This document shows positions 1 through 7,935 of a stretch of DNA of 64,000 bases, in pieces (position 1 is the stretch's first letter; each line of letters opens with the position of its first letter). Where the stretch lies: NCBI GenBank assembly GCA_035293805.1, contig DATGMD010000025.1:23019-87018 (forward strand). Reading direction: 5' to 3'. The notes beneath the pieces are model-generated. The model worked only from the letters and a program-made list of their open reading frames with translations. It did no database searches and was not told the DNA's origin. The stretch is from JAJPHF01 sp035293805 (GTDB lineage: Bacteria > Chloroflexota > UBA6077 > JAJPHF01). The position numbers were made by a program, and so were the translations under genes.

Positions 1-23
1 TGCGCGTGTGATTCGCCGACCTC

Positions 24-78
24 GGGGACCGGTGGAGGGGCAGGGTAGCGAAGCCCCCCCGCCCTTCCACCGGTCCCC
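24..78. terminator. GC-rich inverted repeat, possible bidirectional terminator
   Basis: The arms at 24-41 and 61-78 match at 17 of 18 positions (GGGGACCGGTGGAGGGGC against the reverse complement of the right arm) around a 19-nt loop. There is no clear T-run, only GTTT after the right arm. It lies beyond the stop of the minus-strand SBP gene, so it may end that transcript or an unseen gene to the left. Confidence 0.4.
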
Positions 79-97
79 CCGTTTGGCGGCTCATCGC

Positions 98-241
98 CGA
101 TCCGGCCCGGCGGTGCGCCCGCCGGGGCGCGCCCTCACCCCCGCCCTCTCCCAGGGGGAGAGGGAGTAAGACGCCCTCACCCCCGCCCTCTCCCAGGGGG
201 AGAGGGAGATAGGGAAGGCCATCGCCGGATTCGGTATCAGC
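98..241. repeat. Composite dispersed repeat with two CTCACCCC-type cores (left copy)
   Basis: Two direct copies (131-166 and 173-208) of a unit reading CTCACCCCCGCCCTCTCCCA and then GGGGGAGAGGGAG are flanked by GATCCGGCCC on the left and CCGGATTCGGTATCAG on the right. The same flank-core-core-flank arrangement recurs at 63434-63583. Related cores occur at 31339-31500, 46038-46176 and, inverted, at 48294-48330. The right flank contains the stop codon of the neighbouring minus-strand SBP gene. Confidence 0.7.
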
Positions 242-1358
242 GGTAGGGATCGGGCCAGCGCCCGAGCCGGTTCACCGCGTAGTCGATGAACTGGGGGTCG
301 ATCAGCTTCGCCACGTCCACGCGGCTGGGCAGGATGCCCTTCTCGACACAGAAGTCCTGAAAGCGCTCGATCGGGCGTGGGTCGATGTAGCCGTTCGGCT
401 CGACCGCGTGGAAGCGCATCTTCTCGTACATCGCCGGGTCTTTCACGGCCGTGTACTTGATCATCCACTGGATGATCTCGCTCCGGTCGGCCTCGTTCTG
501 GACGAACGCGCGGTAATAGTCCCGCTGGCCGCGGAGGTGGGCCGTCACGAAGCGCCGGACGGCCTCGGGATTCTCCTGGATGAACGCCTCCGAGGCGTAC
601 AGCACCTGCGGGTACTCGTCGGGCACGATCTGCCCCGCGTCGATCAGCACGTGCGCCAGTCCGCGCAGCTCCATCGTCGTCAGCAGCGGTTCATAGGCCC
701 AGGCCGCATCCACCGCCTTGTTCGCGAGGGCCACCGGCATGTCGGTCATCTGCATGGTTGAGAACTCGACGTCGTCCAGGGTCAGGCCGACCTTCTTGAA
801 CGCCGTCTCCATATAGTAGTCGGGAGTGAGGTTGCGGCCCAGCTCCGCGATCGTCTTGCCCCGAATCTGGCTCAGGTCGCGCAGCTCACCGCTGTCGTAC
901 AGGTCCTGGCGGGCCATGAGCGCGGCGGTGCCGCTCTCGGCGCGGAAGCGCGCCTTGTCCTGCAGGATCTTGATGTTGATGCCGCGCAGCACGGCGTTGA
1001 GCACCGCGGGGTCGAGGCTGCTGCTGCCGAACTGCACCTGGTTCGTGGCGAGCAGCGGGAGGAGGCCTGAGCTGCTCTGCGCCGGCACCATGTCCACGTG
1101 CAGCCCTTCGTCCGCGAAGTAGCCGCGCTCCTGGGCGATGTAGATGCCCGCGTCGGCGATGATGTATGGCAGGCCGAGCGTCACGCTGACCGGGGGGCTC
1201 AACGGCGCGACCGCCGTCGGCGCGCCGCTGGCGGCTTGCGCGCTCGACGCGTCGGTCGGCACCGCCCGCGGTGCCGACCGCCCCCCCGCGCAGGCTGACA
1301 GGATTGCCAGCGTTACGAGCAGCACCGCGCCGCGCGAGCCCATCGTCATGTCTCGCAT
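237..1358 (-). CDS. ABC-type NitT/TauT-like substrate-binding lipoprotein
   Basis: This is a 373-aa periplasmic-binding-protein type 2 family member (NMT1/SsuA/THI5-like). The N-terminus is a lipoprotein signal with lipobox LSAC, followed by an Ala/Pro-rich linker. The mature domain opens with an AGIYIAQERGYFADEGL segment typical of SsuA/NMT1 proteins. The ATG at 1358 is preferred because AAGGTGG lies 6 nt upstream; an in-frame ATG at 1379 has no good ribosome site. The closest relative in the window is the SBP at 25104-26249. No permease or ATPase is adjacent, so the ligand is unknown. A sigma70-like promoter lies at 1480-1509. Confidence 0.9.
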   Translation of the reverse strand: MRDMTMGSRGAVLLVTLAILSACAGGRSAPRAVPTDASSAQAASGAPTAVAPLSPPVSVTLGLPYIIADAGIYIAQERGYFADEGLHVDMVPAQSSSGLLPLLATNQVQFGSSSLDPAVLNAVLRGINIKILQDKARFRAESGTAALMARQDLYDSGELRDLSQIRGKTIAELGRNLTPDYYMETAFKKVGLTLDDVEFSTMQMTDMPVALANKAVDAAWAYEPLLTTMELRGLAHVLIDAGQIVPDEYPQVLYASEAFIQENPEAVRRFVTAHLRGQRDYYRAFVQNEADRSEIIQWMIKYTAVKDPAMYEKMRFHAVEPNGYIDPRPIERFQDFCVEKGILPSRVDVAKLIDPQFIDYAVNRLGRWPDPYR

Positions 1359-1479
1359 CACGCCCACCTTGGTCTCCATCGCCTGTAGCCCGTCGTCTGC
1401 CCGTCCGCCATTACGCCCCGGCAGTGCGCGCGATGGAGTTAGGAGCCGGCACCGGAAACTCGTTCGCGCGGCTGGGCCG

Positions 1480-1509
1480 AGTATGGTGCGCTAGTTCGTG
1501 CTCTGTCAA
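1480..1509 (-). promoter_or_regulatory. Predicted sigma70-type promoter for the SBP at 237-1358
   Basis: On the minus strand a perfect TTGACA (1504-1509) is followed after 18 nt by CATACT (1480-1485), about 120 nt before the chosen start. Found by inspection only. Confidence 0.5.
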
Positions 1510-1541
1510 GCGGGTTGCGCCAACGCCAGATGCTCTCGGTC

Positions 1542-1571
1542 TTGCAACACGGGCGCGGCACGGCCTACACT
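1542..1571 (+). promoter_or_regulatory. Predicted promoter for the DUF433 gene
   Basis: TTGCAA (1542-1547) is followed after 18 nt by TACACT (1566-1571), 100 nt upstream of the GTG start at 1672. It is divergent from the promoter at 1480-1509. Confidence 0.4.
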
Positions 1572-1671
1572 CGCTGTAGAGCGTCCCATTTCACCACCGG
1601 ACGCATGGCAGCAGCGAGCGCGATGGATAGGCTCGCCGAACCGCACGACAGTCACGCACCCGGAGGGAACC

Positions 1672-1929
1672 GTGGCGTCGACGGACGCCGAGCTAATCAG
1701 CCGCTACGTGGAACTCGACCCCGACCGCCCGGGGCCGGCTGAGGCGCGGATTATCGGTACCGGCGTCCCCGTCTGGGCGCTCATCGGCCACTACCAGGCG
1801 ACCGGCCGCGACCCCGCCTACGTCGCGGCTAGCTATGATCTGCCACTCGCCGCAGTCGAAGCCGCGCTGGCATACTACCGTCAGCACCAAGCCGTGATCG
1901 AAGCGCGGCTCGCCGCAAACGCTGCCTAG
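1672..1929 (+). CDS. DUF433 domain protein (antitoxin-like)
   Basis: This 85-aa protein has the DUF433 pattern: an RIIGTGVPVWALIGHY strand-helix segment, then AASYDLPLAAVEAALAYY, which corresponds to the usual YPHLTLEDIRAALAYY helix. DUF433 proteins are small winged-HTH-like proteins often paired as antitoxins with PIN-like DUF5615 toxins. No toxin gene is adjacent; the next gene is convergent and unrelated. The start is the GTG at 1672, which has GGAGGG 5 nt upstream. The longer upstream frame from 1498 has no ribosome site and poor coding character. Confidence 0.75.
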   Translation: MASTDAELISRYVELDPDRPGPAEARIIGTGVPVWALIGHYQATGRDPAYVAASYDLPLAAVEAALAYYRQHQAVIEARLAANAA

Positions 1930-1979
1930 CCTCGGTGGCCGCCTTCTATACATGAAATGGAGTGCCAACGAGAGTGGCC

Positions 1980-2056
1980 CCGGATCCGCGGCGCAGCAAG
2001 CGGTACGCTAGAGCGCTCGCAGGAGAGAGTCCCTGCTCGCTGCGCCGCGGATCCGG
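1980..2056. repeat. Perfect 18-bp inverted repeat between convergent genes
   Basis: The arms 1980-1997 (CCGGATCCGCGGCGCAGC) and 2039-2056 are exact reverse complements separated by 41 nt. The element sits between the convergent DUF433 and Asp-box genes. A bidirectional terminator or a mobile palindromic element both fit; there is no T-run. Confidence 0.6.
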
Positions 2057-2070
2057 CGAAAGACCGCGCC

Positions 2071-3171
2071 TCAGGCGCTCGCCGCCGTGAGCTGGCGGTA
2101 GTGGCCGACCTTGGAGACGGGCGCCAGGCCGCTCGCGATACGCGCCCAGCGCTCGCCCGCGTCGTCGCTGGCGAACACGTCGCCGTCGGTGGTGCCCAGG
2201 AACAGGCTGAAGCCGCCCGGCCACGACGCCAGCGTTAGCGCCTCGAAGTTCGCGCGCATGTACTCGGGCAGGCCGTTCCGCAGCTCTTCCCAGGTGCGGC
2301 CGCCGTCGCGGCTGCGGAGAATGCCCGGGCGCGCCTCGTGGCTCGTCCGCCAGACGCCCGGCGACTGGCTCGCGCCGCTCATGTACACGATGTCGGGATC
2401 GTCCGGCGCGAACGCCAGCCCATCCGGGTAGCCCACCCGCGAATCGCGGAACGTTAGATGCTCCCACGTCTCGCCGGCGTCGTCGCTCCGGTAGAGGCCC
2501 ATGCCGGTCGCCAGGAACAGCCGGTCGGGGCTGGCGGGATGGATCGCCAGCCGGTGAATGTCCTTGTACGAGTGGTCCCCGGGGCGATAGTAGCTATCCA
2601 GCTCGCGCCAGGTCTGGCCCTCGTCGGTACTCTTCAGCAGGGCGCCCTGCTCCACGCCGGCGTAGACCACGCGGCTGTCGCGCGGGTCGAAATTGACGTT
2701 CTTCACGTGGCCCGTGTGCGGCGGCGCGGGGAACGTCCAGGTCTCCTTGCCCGGCACCTCGGGCAGCGCCGGCCGCTCCGTCCACGAGTCGCCATAGTCG
2801 GCGCTGCGGAACAGGTGCGACGGCTCGGTGCCCGCCCACAGCACCACGTCGCCGTCTCGCTCGGCGGCGGCGATCGTGTAGACGTGGTCGCAGGTGAGCC
2901 CCTGCGTCTTCAGCTCCCAGGTCTGGCCACCGTCGTCGCTGCGGTAGAGCCCGTGGCCGTGGATGCCTGCGAACAGCCCGCCGCGCCGCGGCTCCCAGAG
3001 CAGCGCGCTCACGTGCAGGCCCTCGAGCGCGCGCCGCGCCACGCGCCACGCGGCGCCCAGGCCGTCGCGCGCCAGGAAAGTGATGCCGTCCAGCGTCGCC
3101 ACGGCTAGCTCGCGGGTCGGCGTGTCGCCGGCGTACACGGTCCGCCCATTCGGAGACAGGCAAACGATCAC
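2071..3171 (-). CDS. Asp-box (BNR/sortilin-like) beta-propeller protein
   Basis: This 366-aa protein carries six Asp-boxes of the SxDxGxTW type, near residues 77-85, 122-130, 180-188, 228-236, 287-294 and 334-342 (RSDDGGQTW is the clearest). Such repeats build sialidase- or VPS10-like propellers. No catalytic sialidase residues or signal peptide are evident, so it is probably a cytoplasmic or non-classically exported propeller of unknown function. The GTG start at 3171 has AAAGGAG 7 nt upstream. It follows the LigB-like gene on the same strand after a 48-nt gap. Confidence 0.85.
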   Translation of the reverse strand: MIVCLSPNGRTVYAGDTPTRELAVATLDGITFLARDGLGAAWRVARRALEGLHVSALLWEPRRGGLFAGIHGHGLYRSDDGGQTWELKTQGLTCDHVYTIAAAERDGDVVLWAGTEPSHLFRSADYGDSWTERPALPEVPGKETWTFPAPPHTGHVKNVNFDPRDSRVVYAGVEQGALLKSTDEGQTWRELDSYYRPGDHSYKDIHRLAIHPASPDRLFLATGMGLYRSDDAGETWEHLTFRDSRVGYPDGLAFAPDDPDIVYMSGASQSPGVWRTSHEARPGILRSRDGGRTWEELRNGLPEYMRANFEALTLASWPGGFSLFLGTTDGDVFASDDAGERWARIASGLAPVSKVGHYRQLTAASA

Positions 3172-3187
3172 GGGGCGCTCCTTTCAA

Positions 3188-3254
3188 TTAGCGATCAGCG
3201 ATCAGCCGTCAGCTATCAGCTACCGTCTGCTGATGGCTGACGGCTGATCGCTAA
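3188..3254. repeat. GATCAGCCGTCAGC-type inverted repeat overlapping a gene end
   Basis: The arms 3198-3220 and 3229-3251 match at 22 of 23 positions around an 8-nt loop, with an extra GCGATCA copy on the left. The right arm encodes the last residues (SDQPSAIS) of the LigB-like protein, whose TAG stop (3220-3222) lies at the loop edge. The repeat therefore appears to have replaced the original end of that gene. Confidence 0.7.
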
Positions 3255-4293
3255 ACAGGGCCAGCACCTTGTTGGAGTTGAAGAGATAGCTCTGCACGAA
3301 CGACGTCATCTCGGCCCGGCGCCCCGCCATCGCCCCGGCGAGGCACACCCAGTTCAGCATCTCGTGCTGGCCGGAGGCTTGCATGTCGCGCGGGTCGAGA
3401 TCGCGCCAGCGATGACACTCGCCCGCCTCCAGCTCGGCGTAGCGGCGCCGGTCGGCCTCGACGTCGGGGTAGAGGTAGTGGTGCTTGGCCGTCAGCGTGC
3501 CGTGCGACCAGCTCGACGAGCCGATCACCGCCGCCCGCCACGGGCTGTCGGCGATGATCTCGGCCACCCGCTTGCCCAGATCGTAGCAGCGCCAGGGCGG
3601 CGGCGCCGGCGGGGGGCGCACGGGCGCGTCCGCGGCCCCCGGCCGGTCCGCGGGCGGCACGCGCAGGCTGCTGCCGTAGCAGTTCACATGGAACGGGACC
3701 ACCGGGTAGTCGAAGCCGCGACGGTCGTAGTCCAGGTAGAGGACCGTGCGGGTGTGCGCGTGCCCGAGCGTGGCGCTGTGGTGCATGCGGTAGGCGGTCG
3801 CCACGTCGAAGCCGCTCTCGATCAGCCCGTGCGCCAGGTGGTTCGCCGCCGCCTGGTGGCCGCGCAGCCGCACGACCGTGTCCGTCGGCGCGTCCCAGAC
3901 GTTCGCGCTGGCGCCGAGCCCGCGGCTCGCCTGGAACGGCGCGATCGTCACCTCGTCGAGGGCGTAGACGCAGAAGGCGGGCAGCACGTCTACCTGGAAG
4001 TTCTCGTACTGGTCGTCGCCCCAGATCAGCACGAAGTCCGGCTGGAAGGCATCGAGCGCCGCGCGGGCGGCGCGGAAGCCGGCGAGCAGCTCCGCGCGGT
4101 GGCGCCGTGCCGCCGTCAGCCCCTCGTCCGCGCCCCACTCGGCTTGCATCGGCGCCGGCCAGTTGCGCGGGTCGCGCAGCGCCGCGGGCGTGCGCTCGCT
4201 GCGCAGGGTGCGGCGCAGCACGTTCGCCATCGCCTCGTCGGTGAACTGCAAGTGCGGCGCGTGGGTACAGCCGATGCCCAGGACGGCGCCCAT
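3220..4293 (-). CDS. LigB-type extradiol ring-cleavage dioxygenase homologue (1)
   Basis: This 357-aa protein belongs to the class III extradiol dioxygenase family (LigB/MEMO-like), non-heme iron enzymes that open catechol-type rings. An N-terminal THAPH supplies the first His ligand. WGDDQYENF replaces the NDH of LigB, so the second His ligand reads Gln. WSHGTL fits the catalytic His, and HEMLNW supplies the Glu ligand. The ATG at 4293 is preferred over longer frames because GAGGTGA precedes it. The last ~10 residues come from a dispersed repeat. It is the first of three homologues in the window (7936-8829, 31882-32823) and lies beside a diiron-protein gene and SBP-type genes. Confidence 0.8.
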   Translation of the reverse strand: MGAVLGIGCTHAPHLQFTDEAMANVLRRTLRSERTPAALRDPRNWPAPMQAEWGADEGLTAARRHRAELLAGFRAARAALDAFQPDFVLIWGDDQYENFQVDVLPAFCVYALDEVTIAPFQASRGLGASANVWDAPTDTVVRLRGHQAAANHLAHGLIESGFDVATAYRMHHSATLGHAHTRTVLYLDYDRRGFDYPVVPFHVNCYGSSLRVPPADRPGAADAPVRPPPAPPPWRCYDLGKRVAEIIADSPWRAAVIGSSSWSHGTLTAKHHYLYPDVEADRRRYAELEAGECHRWRDLDPRDMQASGQHEMLNWVCLAGAMAGRRAEMTSFVQSYLFNSNKVLALFSDQPSAISRR

Positions 4294-4316
4294 CTTCTCA
4301 CCTCGCCGCAGGAAAC

Positions 4317-5117
4317 CTACACCCCGGCGGGCTCTGCCGCCATGACCGCCTGCTGGTAGGCGTCGTAGCTGAGCCACTGCTTCGCCTGTGAGCGCTTGTG
4401 GTGCAGCCAGATCTCGCGCTGCACCTCGGGCGTCGTGGCGCGGCTGATGATGATCTCGCGGCCGATCTGGCTGTGGTCCTCGTCGGCCTCCTCGTGCGCC
4501 TGGAACCACACGGTCGCCTCGCGCGGCACGCCGTACTTCTCGACCAGCGCCCAGCCCCACATCGGGAACACGATCGAGCTGACGCGCTCGCCCATCCGCA
4601 TGTTCGCCGGCAGGCCACCGATCCGCTGGCTCAGCGAGCGGTAGCGCTCCGCCTCCAGGATCACCTGGGTGAGTGGCGTCGGCTCCGAGGTCTCAATCTC
4701 CTGGCGCGTGAGGCCCAGCCCCTCGCCGAAGCGCAGCCACAGCTCCGGGTGGCTGTCGCCCACGCCAGCCACCCCCGCCTCGGACGCCACGACGCGTGCC
4801 TGCTTCTTCATCTCGTCCAGCGTGGCGGCGGTGGCGAGGATCATCGCGTCGTTGCGGATCGTCTGGACCTTGTCGTGGAAGCCTTCCTTCGCCCACGCCT
4901 GGAGCTGCCGGCGGGTGTACTCACCGCGCATCAGCCGCAGGATGAACGGGTGCAGGACCTTGGCCGAGTGCTCCAAGACGGCGTCGGCGATGGCGTCGGC
5001 GAACTGCTCGGGCGCCAGGAAGCGCTCGGGCGGCGGCGGGAACTCGGGCATGGCCCGCAACGGCGCCGTGTCGTAGATGCGCTGTACGCGCTCGCGCAGC
5101 GCGGCCATCGTTGCCAT
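4317..5117 (-). CDS. Heme-oxygenase-like (TenA/PqqC fold) putative diiron oxidase
   Basis: This 266-aa, all-helical protein resembles the PqqC/TenA/heme-oxygenase-like fold. EGFHDKV, then VILEAERYRS, then HEEADEDH (HX3DX2H) look like the Glu/His/Asp ligands of heme-oxygenase-like diiron oxidases (HDOs). Characterised HDOs perform decarboxylation, N-oxygenation or C-C cleavage; the substrate here is unknown. The ATG at 5117 has GGGAGGTG 7 nt upstream. The gene lies 23 nt upstream of the LigB-like gene on the same strand, so co-transcription is likely. It could instead be a cofactor-less TenA-type hydrolase. Confidence 0.75.
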   Translation of the reverse strand: MATMAALRERVQRIYDTAPLRAMPEFPPPPERFLAPEQFADAIADAVLEHSAKVLHPFILRLMRGEYTRRQLQAWAKEGFHDKVQTIRNDAMILATAATLDEMKKQARVVASEAGVAGVGDSHPELWLRFGEGLGLTRQEIETSEPTPLTQVILEAERYRSLSQRIGGLPANMRMGERVSSIVFPMWGWALVEKYGVPREATVWFQAHEEADEDHSQIGREIIISRATTPEVQREIWLHHKRSQAKQWLSYDAYQQAVMAAEPAGV

Positions 5118-5169
5118 CGGTCACACCTCCCTCGCCACCGCGCCGGCCGGCCCCGCCGAAATCGCGGCC

Positions 5170-5178
5170 AGTGTAGCA
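5170..5178 (-). promoter_or_regulatory. Possible extended -10 promoter element
   Basis: On the minus strand TGCTACACT reads as an extended -10, 53 nt upstream of the diiron-protein start. No good -35 is visible. Confidence 0.25.
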
Positions 5179-5192
5179 CACTCGCTTGTCGG

Positions 5193-6119
5193 TTAGTCGC
5201 CCAATGCCGCGAGCAGCGCCGCGATGAAGCCCTCGGCCTCCAGCTCGCGCAGCCAGTGCAGGTCCCAGACGCTCAGCGGGTTCATCTGCCCGGCGCCGCC
5301 GTACTGCGCCGTCGCGATCTCGTACATGTTCGCCACCGCCTCGGGCGTCGGGTACGGCGGCACCTGGAGATCGTCCACGATCGCGTCGAACTGCCGCTCC
5401 AGCTCGGCCGCGTCGGTCAGCCGCATACGCCGCATCGGCTCGCCGCGCGCGATCGCCAGCGCGTCCGCGCGCCGCAGCCGCAGCAAGGCGAGCGCGTGGA
5501 CGACGCTCTGCACGTAGCGCCGCATCACGTCGGGGTGGGCCGCGGCGTAGCGCGTCAGACAGGCCTGGCTATAGTGCCCCACGACCTCGACATCGGGCGC
5601 GTCCAGCACCTTCAGGCCCGCCGTCAGCGCGGGCGGCAGGTAGAGCCGCGAGATGAACGCGGCGGCGCACGTCCCGTCGGCCACCGTTCGCCACTGGCCC
5701 CAGCGGCCCACGTCCTCGTCGCGCACGATCGTCGTGGCGACCTGTCCCTCCAGGCCCATCTTCCGCAGGCGCAGCATGATGGCGTGGGGCCGGCCGTGCG
5801 AGCGAATGGCGATGGTCGTGCCGCGCAGCGCCGCCACGTCCTGCACGTCGGGCCGCACCACCAGCTCCAGGCCGTTGCGCAGCACCGGCGCGCAGAACAT
5901 GCTCACCTGCCGGGCGCGGGTCGGGTCGCCGTAGAGGTACTCCAGGTGCTCGATGATGACGTCGCACGCCTCGTCGAAGAGCGCGGCCTCGTACTCGCGG
6001 GTGCCCTTGATCTGCAGCACCTCGACGTCGAGCGCGTAGTGCGCCCGCGCCATGGCCTGGATGCAGAAGATCACCGGCGTGCGGTCGTCGTCGCGGTAGG
6101 CCAGGCGAACGCGGTCCAC
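5193..6119 (-). CDS. Signal-less SBP-fold (NMT1/THI5-like) protein
   Basis: This 308-aa protein resembles type 2 periplasmic binding proteins but starts directly with MDRVRLAYRDDD: it has no signal peptide or lipobox and should be cytoplasmic. It shares DEDVGRWGQWRTVADGTC with DEEVGRWGHWTKVADGTC in the homologue at 36159-37118, a conserved block likely to form the ligand site. THI5 and 4,5-dihydroxyphthalate decarboxylase show that this fold can be enzymatic. The start is a GTG at 6119 with GAGGA upstream. It precedes the diiron and LigB-like genes on the same strand. Function unknown. Confidence 0.7.
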   Translation of the reverse strand: MDRVRLAYRDDDRTPVIFCIQAMARAHYALDVEVLQIKGTREYEAALFDEACDVIIEHLEYLYGDPTRARQVSMFCAPVLRNGLELVVRPDVQDVAALRGTTIAIRSHGRPHAIMLRLRKMGLEGQVATTIVRDEDVGRWGQWRTVADGTCAAAFISRLYLPPALTAGLKVLDAPDVEVVGHYSQACLTRYAAAHPDVMRRYVQSVVHALALLRLRRADALAIARGEPMRRMRLTDAAELERQFDAIVDDLQVPPYPTPEAVANMYEIATAQYGGAGQMNPLSVWDLHWLRELEAEGFIAALLAALGD

Positions 6120-6199
6120 GGCGCTTCCTCAGCGTTTGGCGAGCGCGGCCCGGGGGCCGCGCGACGAGCCCTGCCCGCTCAGCACAATGATCGGGCGGT

Positions 6200-6228
6200 A
6201 CTATGCCCCCGCGCGGTGGGCCTGTCAA
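6200..6228 (-). promoter_or_regulatory. Predicted sigma70-type promoter for the 6119-3220 cluster
   Basis: On the minus strand TTGACA (6223-6228) and CATAGT (6200-6205) are 17 nt apart, about 80 nt upstream of the GTG at 6119. Confidence 0.5.
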
Positions 6229-6354
6229 GCGGCTGGCAGTCGCGGCGCTGAGGACTACATTATCATTGGCATCATTGGCGGGCCGCGGTACTCAGCCCGC
6301 TACGCTCGGCAGGCGCCTCACGGCGCAAATAGTGCCCACGGTCAGAGGGGTGCG

Positions 6355-7434
6355 ATGAATTGGCGAGGCGCGCATCGCGGGCAGGCGCTGCTGGCAGGAT
6401 GGCTCGGATTGGTACTCACCGTGGCGTGCGCGCCGACCAGCGCGGGACGCGCCCCGGCAGCCGCGCCGGCCGGGGTAGCCTCCGGAGGGACCGCGGACGT
6501 AGCGGCCAGTGCCGCGCCCGCCAGCCTGACCCAGGTGCGGATGGGCGTGACCGGCCACTCGCCCACCTACTGGCACGCTTACATCGCCACCCGGAAGGGC
6601 TTCTTCGCCCAGGAGGGGCTCGACTTCGACACGATCGTCATCCCATCGTCGGTGACGCAGACCCAGGCGCTCATCGCCGGCGACGTGAACTTCAACTCCT
6701 ACTCGGTGGACTCCGTGGCGAAGGCGGTCGTCGGCGGGGCGCCGCTCAAGCTGATCGGCTCGGCGCAGGAGGTGCCGAACTTCCTACTGATCGTGGACCA
6801 CGACATCACCACCTGGAACGACCTGCGGGGCAAGACGCTGGGCGCTGGCTCGCCCGGTGGCTACTACGACATCGTGCTGCGCGCGATGCTCGCCGCGAAC
6901 GGCTTGCAGCCGGGCGACTACGAGCTACGCAGCATCGGCAACTCGTCGCTGCGCCTGCCGGCGATCCAGACTGGCCAGATCGCGGGCGCGATCATGGGCG
7001 ACCCCGACGCGTTCGTGGCGCGGTCGGCTGGCTACCAGCCGCTCGGGTCGGTCCACGACTACGTTCACGACGTGCAGTACACCGGCTACGCGATCGCCGA
7101 CGAGTGGGGCAAGGCGCACGAGGCGCTGGTGGTGGGGTTCCTGCGGGGCATCCTGCGTGCCATCGCCTGGATCAACGACCCGGCCAACAAGGACGAGGCG
7201 GAGCGCATCTACGGCGAGATCACTGGGCTCGGCGGCCCGTACCTCGACGACATCTACGACCAGATGGTGACCCAGAAGATGCTGTCCACGACGGCCCGCC
7301 CGAACATGAAGGGGCTGGAGAACATCACCAACCTGGCGTACCAGCAGGGCAGCCTGAACTTCGCCCCGCCGCTCGACACCTGGGTAGACATGAGCTACCT
7401 GGACAAGGCGATCGACCAGCAGCGCAGGCACTGA
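6355..7434 (+). CDS. NitT/TauT-like substrate-binding lipoprotein (subfamily A)
   Basis: This 359-aa NMT1-like binding protein has the lipoprotein signal LTVAC followed by an Ala-rich linker. The mature part holds a GFFAQEGLDFD strand and ends with AYQQGSLNFAPPLDTW and SYLDKA, shared almost residue for residue with the SBPs at 22868 and 32824. The ATG at 6355 (AGAGGGG upstream) is preferred over the open frame from 6136, which would put the signal internally. It is divergent from the signal-less SBP/LigB-like cluster. No ABC permease or ATPase is nearby. Confidence 0.9.
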   Translation: MNWRGAHRGQALLAGWLGLVLTVACAPTSAGRAPAAAPAGVASGGTADVAASAAPASLTQVRMGVTGHSPTYWHAYIATRKGFFAQEGLDFDTIVIPSSVTQTQALIAGDVNFNSYSVDSVAKAVVGGAPLKLIGSAQEVPNFLLIVDHDITTWNDLRGKTLGAGSPGGYYDIVLRAMLAANGLQPGDYELRSIGNSSLRLPAIQTGQIAGAIMGDPDAFVARSAGYQPLGSVHDYVHDVQYTGYAIADEWGKAHEALVVGFLRGILRAIAWINDPANKDEAERIYGEITGLGGPYLDDIYDQMVTQKMLSTTARPNMKGLENITNLAYQQGSLNFAPPLDTWVDMSYLDKAIDQQRRH

Positions 7435-7455
7435 CAAGGCCAGGCAGAGCCGAAA

Positions 7456-7830
7456 TCAGCCCACCGTGGACGCCGGCTCGAGGCCGCGTACGCGAGCCAG
7501 CAGGACCTCCAGCGCCGAGCGGAGCCCGGGCAGGTGGGCGAGGACTTGCTGCCAGGTGGCCTCCTCCGCCTCGGTGGCCTCGGCGACGACCCAATCGTCC
7601 ACCGCACGCAACAAGCGCAGGAGCGCCGGCAGCTGGTCGTCGGACAGTTTGCTGGCGAGCGCCAGGGCCTGCACAGCTAGGTCAGACGGGTAGCTCGTGA
7701 TGGCGTAGCACGCGAGCTCGCGGAGCGGAGCCGAGGCCGGCCCGCCGGTTGGTGCCGCGGCGTTTTCGGGCGGGAGTACAGCCGGTTGCTCGGGGACGAT
7801 CCCGTTGGCGGACTGTGCGCGGTGAATCAT
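7456..7830 (-). CDS. Hypothetical 124-aa helical protein
   Basis: The first ~35 residues are Pro/Ala-rich. The rest looks like amphipathic helices with Leu repeats (LALASKLSDDQLPALLRLLR). No family is recognised. It is accepted as real because GGAGGT lies 5 nt before the ATG and the gene exactly fills the gap between neighbours. It lies downstream of, and on the same strand as, the second LigB-like gene. Confidence 0.55.
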   Translation of the reverse strand: MIHRAQSANGIVPEQPAVLPPENAAAPTGGPASAPLRELACYAITSYPSDLAVQALALASKLSDDQLPALLRLLRAVDDWVVAEATEAEEATWQQVLAHLPGLRSALEVLLARVRGLEPASTVG

Positions 7831-7935
7831 CAGCTACCTCCAGCGGTAGCGTAGTACGACCGGACGCGGGCGACCACGCTTTGCGCCCCGGCTGTAAGAG
7901 GGTTGTGCCGTCCGCAGGACGCGGGTAGCCGTGCG

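Noticed and set aside
1498..1671. N-terminal extension of the DUF433 gene
   Set aside because: No ribosome site at 1498, and GGAGGG sits just before the GTG at 1672. The extension also overlaps the predicted promoter at 1542-1571.
4398..6251. 617-codon plus-strand frame opposite the diiron and SBP-fold genes
   Set aside because: Antisense shadow with biased composition; the minus-strand genes have conserved motifs and ribosome sites.
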